Shown here piece by piece: positions 1 to 8,988 of a stretch of DNA of 60,000 bases. Source of the DNA: Adiantum capillus-veneris. Its lineage: Eukaryota > Streptophyta > Polypodiopsida > Polypodiales > Pteridaceae. The DNA is taken from the NCBI GenBank assembly GCA_014529385.2, contig CM043967.1, forward strand, positions 135,171,182 to 135,231,181, written 5' to 3'. Made by a program: the position numbers and the translations under genes. Each line of letters opens with the position of its first letter. The stretch's first letter is position 1. The notes beneath the pieces were generated by a model, which was given only the letters and a program-made list of their open reading frames with translations, ran no database searches and was not told where the DNA came from.

Positions 1-1949
1 ACCCCCTCGACCCCTGCCGAATTGTCAACTGATGATATAGAAAGGTTCTATTATGTTAGGGCATGCTATGGTCAAATCCCATCTGATTTGGTCGAGCTAA
101 CCGATTATTTACAACTGAGAAAATTTTTCAACTTTTTGCAAACTTTGGCTTCATAGGCTTGAAGTATATACCAAATACATGCTTTGAGTGAAATTTGGGC
201 TCATTTGGATGCATAGGGTGAAAATGGTACCTGATTTTGGCTTAAGGTCCCTAAAACAGTAGATATAAAAGAAATTTGAGATTTTGAGCTCCAAATTGGT
301 TCAAAGTTGGCTAGTGGGCTTAACACATCATGTACTTTGGATGTATGATGGCAAAATATCCAAACTTCCCAATTTTGGCTAGAAAGTAAATAATCGTGAT
401 TATTAATTTTTCTTCCAAATTTAACATTTTTTGGTACAAACTCGTTCTAGGCATTGTATAGACCCTGTACATGAGATATAAGGTGATTTGGATCAAGAAA
501 TGTTGTCCATAACCCAAAAATTGGCTTGCAAAGACTTCTTTGCGTTTTTTGACAATTTTCCAAGTAATGGGTGGTCATTTTGGCTCATACTTGATTTTGG
601 CATGTAATAGGTGTGTACACATGATAGGTGAGGCGAGGTGTCAATTTCCAAGAAAAAATGGTGCAAAAGTAAATAATCGCGATTATTTAGAACAGTGACA
701 AATTCTTTGCAAAGCTTACAAATTTTGACCTAGACATATTCCATACACCTAAAACAAATCCTAAATTGAATTTGGTCAAGTTTGGTCATGCCGGAGTCAC
801 TTTGTGCTTTATCGACTCTGAAATCATCATTTTTTGTGACTACACTGCCTGTTGGGTTGGTCGGTTAACTTTGAGGCTTTGGACTTGTCCGCAACATAGT
901 CGTGAAGCAGCTTCTCCAATTCTGGCTCATTTGAAGTCAGTTTGACCCCGTATATCGAATTTGATGCTTTGTAACCTTCGAGCCATTTTCTGCTTTTCGA
1001 GGGCTTTGCTTGATGGATTTCACCAAACCAATCATATACATTGTATATAGACCCCATAAGCAAGCCCTCTGTGGAGTCATATCGGAATTCTGGCATTTGC
1101 CTAAAACCTATCTTTTCTACTGGGGACCCCCTTGACCCCTGTCGAATTGTCAACTGATGATATAGAAAGGTTCTATTATGTTAGGGCATGCTATGGTTAA
1201 ATCCCATCTGATTTGGTTGAGCTAACAGGCCGCTATGGTCAGTTTTTGGTCGTAGATCTTCGTGCATTGCTCGATTTCTAGGGTTTTTTCTAGGGTTTTT
1301 TCTAGGGCTTTAGACTAGCTACCGGCTGTAAAAATGGATCATTGACAAGTAAAGAACTTACCCCTCATGTCTCGTTTGAGACGGCGTTGAAAATGGTCAA
1401 CTGTGGGCTCCAGAAAAGTCGCGCGAAAGATGCCGAAATCTCTCTCTGCAAAAGCTGCAAGTGGAAATGAGGTGGTTTTAGCCTACCTTGGATATCTGTA
1501 CCCGGACTTCTCGAACCAATTTTACCCATATTCCCCCATTAGTCCTACTAGGCCGTGAAATCTATGATAAACTCAAAAATTTCCCTGATCGGATTCCTAT
1601 AGCTCATTCTACAAATTTTGCAAAAGTAGGGTTGGTCGCCTAAATTAGGCTTCCCGCTTCCATCTTTTGATTTCATTGAATTTTTTTGTACTTGTCCGCC
1701 TTGTCTTTATGATCACCATCGTGTCTTTCATTTTTCCATTTGAGATTTCCTGCTATTTATTATTAATTTTTGACCTGTTTATTTAAAAAAATAAAAGAAA
1801 ATAGAAAAATTCTCTAAAAAATTAAAGTGAAAATCCAATAATTAAGACAATTCATTGAAAAACACAGCTTTATTGTTTTTTGTTGGATTCTTTTATTTTT
1901 AAGCCTCATTATCATTAAAAATGATGAAAAATATCCAAAAAAGGACTAT
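1..1949. repeat. Long dispersed repeat R, left copy, with partial internal duplication
   Basis: Positions 100-1949 match 49731-51569 in the same orientation with only scattered differences and a few small indels. Positions 1-99 are a second copy of 1127-1226, so here the repeat contains a tandem duplication of about 1126 bp whose joint lies near 99/100. On the minus strand the repeat begins shortly after the end of a gypsy polyprotein remnant (2126-3563). The right copy likewise follows a gypsy integrase remnant, so R may be LTR or 3' flank of that family. I see no TG...CA termini at its visible ends. It holds near-palindromes of the form AGTAAATAATCGYGATTATT and a 108-codon ORF. Confidence 0.85.
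827..1153 (-). CDS. Hypothetical 108-residue ORF inside repeat R
   Basis: This ORF encodes a charged soluble-looking protein with no signal peptide or membrane segment and no domain I recognise. The same ORF is open in the other copy of the repeat (50458-50784) and differs there at two residues, Arg to Trp near residue 18 and Arg to Ser near the C-terminus. The N-terminus is uncertain because the frame stays open for some codons upstream of the ATG. It could be a captured exon, a fragment of a longer element protein, or a chance open frame kept because the two copies are young. No function is assigned. Confidence 0.3.
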   Translation of the reverse strand: MTIRQGSRGSPVEKIGFRQMPEFRYDSTEGLLMGSIYNVYDWFGEIHQAKPSKSRKWLEGYKASNSIYGVKLTSNEPELEKLLHDYVADKSKASKLTDQPNRQCSHKK

Positions 1950-2125
1950 TTTTGATGATTTTCTGATAGTATATACACTATTTACACTCATTGAGAAGAT
2001 ATTATCAATGAATTTTTCCTTGATGATCAATTATAAGGGCATTATTAGGTAATTTTGCAAAATATCACATGTTAACATCAAACTTTTTCCTCTCTCTTCA
2101 AGCATTGCCCTTAATTACTTAGTAC

Positions 2126-3563
2126 TTAGTGCCCTTCCACCCCTCCTAGATGGCGTCCTCCGGGATGATTGTGTGCATGGGTTGAACAATTGTGTCTATG
2201 TATAGCCATGGTTGGCTCTACTGTGCTATGAAGATCAATGCAGTTCAAACCAATATGTTGTGCAAGAGCTGGGTCTTGAGTAATTAACTCAAGGAATTCC
2301 GATGTCAAGGTTTGCTGCTGATGTCTTCCAAAGAGAAAATCTTGTAGCTTGTGTGCTCTCTGTTTAATTGTACCATCAGGATGCTTTAGCACACTGATTG
2401 CTTGAGATATTGGTAGCACTCTGGACTGTCGTCGAGTTTTTTTACGCCATCGATAGCTTGGTCTGCTTGGTGCTGCATGGTGTGTTGGAGTCTTTTGAGA
2501 CTTAACTTGCCATTGCTTGATTGGTTTTACGGTTTGTGGAGAAGATAAGTGCTCTTTTTTCTTCCAAACCATTTCCATGTCAGGTTCCTTGTTGGGAGAT
2601 GCCCATTTCTGTGTTTTAACCCTTGGAACCCTCTTTTGTTTGGTTGGTGAAGTTTTAGGCACCCAGATCTGAATCGGTTTATCCTTAAGTTGTGCTTTTG
2701 GTACCCAAATTTGCCTAACTCCTTGCATGCTACTTGTAGCTTTTGATTGTCGAGGGGATGGAGAAGATTGACTAGTTCATGGTTTGGTCTGCTGATTGCA
2801 TCTTTTCCATTCCTCCTTGCCTGGTGCAATTGGAACAATGAGTTGCCCTCCTTTAGGTGATAGCTTTAGCTGATTTGTGTCGCAATCTAGTACTTCTTTG
2901 TATGTTCGCATCCAGGGAATTCCAAGAATCATCGGACTCTCATTCATGTGTTCATCTGGTAAGCATACAAATTGATGAGGACATGAACATCCATGTACTA
3001 TCACGTTCAAGTTAACTAATCCCAATGTTGGAGTTGGGTTTTTGTTGCATCCTTTGATTGTCATTATTCCTGATGTCAATGCTTGACTTGTTGCCTTCTT
3101 GTACGTGGAATAACTTACTGCATTTACTCTAGCTCCTGTGTCGACCAAAGCATTGGTGCTATGATTGTTGAGATTTACTTTGATGTGCAGGTCCATTCCG
3201 TCTAACTAATCATCATCTGTTGAAACTGCGTCCTTAGGTAATTCCCTTTGCCGATCATCTATTTCCAGAGCGTTGATGGGAATCAGTATCTGTTGATTCT
3301 TGAGAGCAGATTTCCGCTTGAGTACCCGAAACCTAGCTTCCTCTTGGGCTTCATCAATAATCTGTTGTTGTTTGATCTTTCTTTGTTTGGCTACATGAAT
3401 TCTTTCTAGCAATTCATTGGTTAGTGGCAAATTGTATTTCTTTAAACGACATCCACTAATCCAATTAGCGATTGGTTCACCATCTAGGGTGGACAATTTT
3501 AATGCTCCACTTGGAGATACATCTTCAATGATAAATGGTCCATTTCCCTTTTTATTTGTTGGA
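2126..3563 (-). pseudogene. Ty3/gypsy remnant T6: integrase C-terminus, retropepsin-like domain, WVPK tail
   Basis: Reading from 3563 down, the first part resembles the GPY/F end of a Ty3/gypsy integrase (GPFIIEDV near 3530, then an LDG motif and LKKY). After a TAG at 3206-3208 the same frame continues into a retropepsin-like domain with the active-site motif DTGA near 3140 and ILGIPW near 2925. After a TGA at 2777-2779, still in frame, comes a basic tail with two WVPK motifs (about 2650-2705) ending at 2126. The only breaks are the two stops, so integrase end, protease and tail probably formed one polyprotein. A protease normally lies before reverse transcriptase in Ty3/gypsy, so this order is unusual. 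A purine-rich stretch (minus strand, about 2086-2102) follows and could be the polypurine tract. The 5' part is lost at an inverted junction near 3564. Confidence 0.7.
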
Positions 3564-3565
3564 AT

Positions 3566-4697
3566 CTAAGCCACCTCTACGATATCCAATTGAACTAAAT
3601 AGCCTCTATGGGAGAGCAGTATATAACGCATTATTGGATACAGGAGCTGAATATAATTTGTTATCCTATGGAGTTTGGTGTTAGCTAGGAAAACCACACC
3701 TATCCACAAGCACCATCCAAGTCAAGGGTGTGAATAAGAAGAAGGCCACTATTTTTGGAATCCTACACACTCTTGTTATTTATGACAATGGAACCATGGT
3801 TCAAAGCTTTTTGGTCATGCCTGTTGGTACTATGGAGTGTGATATAAACCTCGAGCACAAATGGATGTTTGCAATCAAATGTAATTCGATTGGGAGACCG
3901 GGAGTATCACGATGCAAAAACCAACTCATGGCCCTATGACCAATCCAAAAAGTGACAACATCCTTCCTTGTAGCACAACCCTCTAAACCTTCAACTTCCA
4001 TGGCTACGACAGACAATGCTACATCAAAGGATCATGTGATCTGACCAAGGGTACATATTAATGGGTCCCCAAGGTATCGTGATCAGACCCCCCTATGGTT
4101 CAAGTTAATTCACAAAGGAAAACTCGAAGGAAGGCGTCCACTGAGGTTAAGAAGGTGAAAACCAAATCATGTTGGATTCCCGAACAACTATTAGAAGCCC
4201 AAGGCTACTATGATGGAAATGATCAAATTTGGGTACCTAAACGTAAATCGTGTACTTGCCTATCCACTACAAAACCATGTGAGTTAAACTTTGTTGCAAA
4301 GTCGATGGAAGACCGTGGGAAGGGAATGATCACGGAATGGTACACACCTATTCCAGAGCTAGTTTGGGTTCCAAAGCAAAAACAATCTATTCGGCTTAGC
4401 TCGGGAAAGGGGGAGTTCCATGAAGCTTCTAGATCCTCTTGTAATGCATCCATAGAGGTAAAATCTTCTACAAAACCTCCATCTACCATAGGCAACCTCC
4501 ATGAAGCTACAAAAGATTCAACACCTCCCATTGTTCAATTATTACCTGATGCACTACTTCAAGTTCGTTCATGGGAGAGTACCTTACCACCCTTGCAACT
4601 TGATGAGGCTCCCAAGGTAATCGACAACTATTGGCTAAAATCCTCACCTATTACCAATTGGAATAACTGGTTCCGAAAGGTGATGACATCCTTTTAA
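3566..4697 (+). pseudogene. Gypsy remnant: retropepsin-like domain and WVPK tail, inverted relative of T2
   Basis: The plus strand encodes a retropepsin-like domain with intact DTGA near 3639, broken by a TAG near 3686, then a frameshifted stretch and an ORF (4095-4697, 200 codons) with WIP and WVPK motifs ending in VMTSF. It is closely similar to 24208-25410 on the minus strand and uses the same linker between integrase and protease. CGA in the linker here is TGA in that copy. No integrase remains because homology starts abruptly at the junction with T6 near 3564. A purine-rich run (4709-4727) after the stop looks like a polypurine tract. The WVPK tail has no assigned function; similar motifs are known in gag regions of some plant retrotransposons. 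Confidence 0.65.
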
Positions 4698-4851
4698 AGT
4701 ATGATCTACCCAAGGAAGGAGGGAGTCTTCATTCACACCAACCTATTGAATTATTTCCCTCTTACCCTTCTTTCCCGGACCCTTGAGCTTTCCGATTTTA
4801 GGGATTGTATATATATAGTTATATAGTAACTAACCACCCTAGTTTAAAATG

Positions 4852-4924
<73 letters not shown>

Positions 4925-5215
4925 AAGAGAAAGAGCAATTAGCAAACGAGTGTGCACAATACTAGTCAAAATCTTTGACCTGGACCTAAACATGTCACAT
5001 CAGGTACACTGAAACAGAAACCTATGTCATCAAACACCTAACCATCCTCTATTTGTGTTCACAGATATGGATGATTCTTATGAATATTATTTTTACCTGT
5101 CCCAAGTAATGCATTTATGTTATCCTCATATTTTGTATGAATGGAATTCGGTTGAACACTCGCTTGTGAGAGAAATGTTGAGGAGTTAAAGTGACTGGTG
5201 TGCCTCTTGACTACG
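4698..5215 (+). other. Polypurine tract and LTR-like spacer with AT microsatellite
   Basis: A purine run at 4709-4727 follows the WVPK ORF and marks the probable start of a 3' LTR. The rest is AT-rich with no ORF. A pure (AT)n microsatellite occupies about 4856-4921. No LTR end could be placed. Confidence 0.5.
4856..4921. repeat. (AT)n microsatellite
   Basis: About 33 uninterrupted AT dinucleotides, inside a probable LTR. Confidence 0.98.
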
Positions 5216-5461
5216 ATGGATCCCTATTCTATGCTGGAAGTTAGCCCAATTGCCCAAGTTTACCCTTTTGCCTAGGCTGAGTATGCACGTCTCGTGACAT
5301 TCCTAATACTATTCTCCATGGAAGAGGACGAGGACAAGTATGGTGATTGGACATACGAGACACATGGCCTTACCGAAGAGGATTACACCTACCTTGATGA
5401 TGAGGATGGCGGTTTAGCCTTAGAGCTACCAATCAAGCTCTCCAACCTCCACTTACTTTGA
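5216..5461 (+). pseudogene. Small acidic ORF of unknown origin, one internal TAG
   Basis: An ATG at 5216 opens a frame closed by TAG at 5273-5275. The same frame then runs from an ATG at 5318 to TGA at 5459-5461. The downstream part is rich in Asp, Glu and Tyr (EEDEDKYGDW, then YLDDEDGG). The context around the TAG suggests a former CAG. I do not recognise it. It may be the 3' end of a retrotransposon ORF, since a purine tract and LTR-like sequence lie downstream. Confidence 0.3.
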
Positions 5462-5832
5462 TCCTCATCACTCAAGTGATGGAGGGTAGGTAGAATTAGT
5501 ATGGTAGGAGTGTTTCTGTTTTGGATTTTAGTGATTAGCAAAGTTCTTTTCCCCCACTAATGTGACTCTGGAAGTGGATGTTTGGTGTGACTATTGTGCA
5601 GTTTGTGACTACATAAGGATGCCTTCGAAGGACAACAACAATGGATGTTTACATGTCACAACGGATGTTCTCCATTACATCAGCTGTACTACATCCTTTT
5701 ATCTATGCTTTCCATAGTTACATGTTTGCATCTTGTCATTTGAGTTTCTAACAATGCGTAAAATTTATGAAGTTGTGACATTGCCAATTTACATGCTATA
5801 ATTTTTTCAAACTTCTAGTACCTTGTTCTTCT
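5462..5832. other. Spacer without recognised content
   Basis: No ORF of note, no repeat recognised within the window. Base composition is mixed and the stretch is probably untranslated element sequence. Confidence 0.5.
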
Positions 5833-6440
5833 TTTTGAGTTTGGTCTATTAGTTGGCTTTAAGTAGGTATCGGCACCTTAGGCTAAACTAGGCCACTTAT
5901 CTCGATGTTGCACTGTTATATTCTGAGGGCAGAATCTACATCAGGAAGGGGAATATGTTAACCACCTACGTCCACTTGTAGTAGTCATGGGCCGGGCTTC
6001 TCGGTCCAATAGCAGAAGGGTAAGAGTGATCGCTGATGAGAGGCGCATTCTAACTGGAACATTCAAGGGTTAGTTGGCTAAGCATGGGAACCCAAGTGTG
6101 AATGGGTGCCGCTGCCGGGGAGATGCCCTATACTAGTTTTGAGTTTGGTCTATTAGTTGGCTTTAAGTAGGTATCAGCACCTTAGGCTAAACTAGGCCAC
6201 TTATCTCGATGTTGCACTGTTATATTCTGAGGGCAGAATCTACATCAGGAAGGGGAATATGTTAACCACCTACGTCCACTTGTAGCAGTCATGGGCCGGG
6301 CTTCTCGGTCCAATAGCATAAGGGTAAGAGTGATCGCTGATGAGAGGCGCATTCTAACTGGAACATTCAAGGGTTAGTTGGCTAAGCATGGGAACCCAAG
6401 TGTGAATGGGTGCCGCTGCCGGGGAGATGCCCTATACTAA
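5833..6440 (+). repeat. 304-bp direct tandem duplication
   Basis: Positions 5833-6136 and 6137-6440 are near-identical head-to-tail copies with only about three substitutions (for example at the CGGCACC/CAGCACC and GTAGTAG/GTAGCAG sites). Each unit contains AGGAAGGGGAATA directly followed by TGTTAACC (TGTTAACC at 5956 and 6260), which resembles a polypurine tract joined to an LTR start. The duplication could have come from slippage at an element's 3' end or from a nested LTR event. Confidence 0.9.
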
Positions 6441-7316
6441 GCTCGAATAGCACTCTCTGTTGCAATGTGAGATGTAGGAAAGGTAGAGAAAGAAGGTGTG
6501 TGGATGTTGAGAAGGATTTGTGAACTTTGTTTTTACTGCAGTATATTGTTTTTTGTTAATAAGGTGTTAGATTTTTTTACTGCAATGTACTATCTTTTGT
6601 TGATAAGGTGTTGGATCTAAGGTATTAGATCTATAATGTTAGATCTGTAAGGTGCAGTAGGTAGGTCTGTTACTTAATTAGTTGCTGTAGTACTATGTTA
6701 AACAGTGTGTAACAGTAGCTCTATTAGTTGCAAGTAGGTAGGTTAGGTGTGTGTGTACGTGCACTCGCGCGGCGCGATCGCGGCGACATTATCCTCTAAA
6801 AAAAAATATTTTAAAAAAATTATTTATTTGGAAGGACCAGGATCAAAAAATTCCCCAAGCCCAAGCCCAGACTAAGGCTGTCAGTCACACTTTGGACTTA
6901 CTTATTTTAGCCTCATGCCTAAGTAAACATTGACCCTTTTGAGGACCATCGGAGCTTTGGGTAACCGAACGCTGTGCTGTAAAGCACACCATGACTCCCT
7001 TAGAGATACACTCGTTTTGAGATATCACATGCTCTAATCCAAAAACTGATTGTTAAAAGACTTAAAAAAACTTTAAAAAATGAATGAAAACGGGGTGCAA
7101 AATGCCCAAAAAATCAAGCGGTTAACCTTCGCTTGTAGGGTGCCAAAGGTACATGCATCTACGCTCTCATCGTGTGCTAGAGGCTGAGCAACTAGCAAGC
7201 ACTTTGACTTATGCGGGTTCTCAATACCCACCTACCTTAGGTTCCGGGCCCTCGGCGGGGACCTAAGCTAGTACAACCCAAGACCCAAACATAGTGGCTA
7301 ATGACTCTTCATCTGA
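6441..7316. other. LTR-like noncoding stretch
   Basis: No convincing coding sequence. It includes an imperfect short tandem repeat of about 45-50 bp (ACTGCARTRTA...TTTTGTTRATAAGGTGTT) at roughly 6530-6620 and a GC-rich patch near 6765-6785. If the TGTTAACC at 6260 is an LTR start, this region would be its R/U5 part. No CACTA terminus was found here, although the CACTA transposase fragment to the right should end nearby. Confidence 0.4.
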
Positions 7317-8260
7317 CTATGATATTATGAAAGGGCATCCTACACCAAACTCCAAGCAAGTAAACAAAAATGTATCTCTTTGGGGCCCACAGCGTGGATC
7401 TAGTGTGTTTAGTTGCTTTATAGAAACCTTTAGTAGAGCTACTCCCTCTGAACCTGTAGCTAGTGAAGTTAACGAAGGTGAGGGAGAGGTAGATTCACCT
7501 TTGGTATCTCGAGGGGAGCCTATACTCCCCAAGAGTGTCCATGTCAATATCCTGTCTCTTGATTTCATGGAAGACCCTGCAAAGCAATCAACCCTGGAAG
7601 TTCTACTACCCGATGGTAGGAGTCTTGCGTAGGTGCAAGAAGTTGAGCACCATATGTAAGCGGCTATGGAGAGGGAAATGGAGAGTTTTCTAGGCACATA
7701 TCCCTTGAGTGTTTTCATGAAACATTCTAACATCTGGAATGTACTGTGCCATCTATTTCCACCTCATCAACTATGTGAACAAGAAGATGCACCTGAATGG
7801 TTAGTATGGTAGTAGGAAAGTGTTTCTCAAACATGTACACAACCTCTGCAGCGTTTAGTTTGGCGAATGGTATGGAGTCCACATTGATCTCCTTTTGTGA
7901 GATCCATTGCACCAACTTCGCAAGCTTGTAGATTGTGTTACGGACGTCAGGAGACAAACATCCCTCAATGGCCATCGTTAAAATAAACTGCAAAACACGT
8001 CTAGCAATGATATTAAAGTCCACTACACAAATTTATTACACAATTCCCACTATGATATATTCCACTTCAAACATACCTGACACATTTTATGCCAGTCGTG
8101 TGACTTCAAACCGGTAAGCTTTCCTTCTTTAGTGAAACACGTTTGGAGCGAGTGCATAACGCCAACGGGGGTCCGCACAGATCGAATGGTCTCTTTTACT
8201 TTGTGTTCTTGGGCTCATGTCAAAATCCATGGCGCTTTAGGGAGTTTTATCGATCCATCG
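7317..8260 (-). pseudogene. CACTA (En/Spm) transposase TNP2, C-terminal fragment
   Basis: Reading leftward from 8260, the minus strand gives the end of the TNP2 core (RTPVGVMHSLQ, then GLKSHDWHKM), then a short intron-like gap with GT and AG borders (about 8025-8080). Next comes the DUF4218-type region with HFPTTILTIQVHLLVHIVDE (about 7755-7815) and a piece matching the family's MKTLKGYV motif (near 7700). An in-frame TGA lies in the core and a Trp of the family is replaced by Cys. Below about 7640 the similarity fades and a plus-strand ORF of similar quality overlaps, so that part is uncertain. The other end of the protein lies at 21600-22504, beyond the T1 insertion. TNP2 excises and inserts CACTA elements; this copy cannot be functional. 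Confidence 0.7.
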
Positions 8261-8270
8261 GATGCTATCT

Positions 8271-8960
8271 GTACAACTAAGAAAATCAAATATTGAGGGG
8301 TCTAAAAAATATGTACATGTCAAATATAAATAATATAAGTGGAAAAAATATAAAGGGGTCAAAAGAAATCTCTCTCATTATGAGGCTACCATAAAAAGAT
8401 AAATATTTTTGGTGTTCTAATTTTTTAGAAAAAAAAACAAAATAGATGTAGGAAGGGAAAAATCACAATAGTGAAAAAATATACACATAAATAAAACTAG
8501 TTTTTTTTTATTTTTGTTGGGGTGGAGTTACACCAAATATAAGAGAAGCTTACATGAAAATATTTCTATATGGAATAAAGAGTATGAAAAATGGTAAGAA
8601 AAATTGTGGTAATGGTGAGGCAATGTACAGAGCATAAATAACACACACCTAGGTAGAAATATTTAAATAAATACCAAAATAATTATGAAAAAATCTTTTA
8701 TTTAGGCCCTATATACAAAGAAATATTTACATACGCATGGGTCATAATATACTTATATTTTTTATTTTTTTTATTTTTTTGGCTCAACTAGCCCAATGAC
8801 TAGCTAATTGAGGGTTTTTTAAGAAGATATGGAAAAAGTCCCGTGACTCACGCACGCCTATGTACAGTGAAATGGTAGGGATAGCCACAGTGTTTGGGTG
8901 ATTTTGGTAGGGTGAGGTAACTCACTGTGGCAATTAAAAAGAGCCGAAAAACGGCTATCA
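8271..8960 (-). repeat. T1 3' LTR
   Basis: Minus-strand LTR beginning TGATAGCC at 8960, next to the polypurine tract, and ending near 8271. The first 20 bases form a hairpin (AGCCG / CGGCT) that is imperfect in the other LTR because CGG became TGG. About 99% identical to 17864-18553. Confidence 0.92.
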
Positions 8961-8976
8961 TTAGCCCTCCCCCTGG
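8961..8976 (-). other. T1 polypurine tract
   Basis: On the minus strand CCAGGGGGAGGGCTAA immediately precedes the TGATAGCC start of the 3' LTR. It lies 12 bp beyond the end of the polyprotein frame and would prime plus-strand DNA synthesis. Confidence 0.85.
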
Positions 8977-8988
8977 ATGATGGTATAT

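Noticed and set aside
2777-3196. Endogenous pararetrovirus protease
   Set aside because: Integrase sequence lies in frame upstream and no movement or coat protein domain is present, so an LTR element fits better.
7294-7632. Plus-strand ORF of 112 codons as a separate gene
   Set aside because: It overlaps the minus-strand TNP2 fragment, starts at GTG, and has no recognised domain. It could still be real because TNP2 similarity fades below 7640.
8271-8960. Helitron end, because of the hairpin AGCCG/CGGCT near one edge
   Set aside because: The repeat pair brackets gag-pol and abuts a polypurine tract, so the copies are LTRs; no CTRR end is present.
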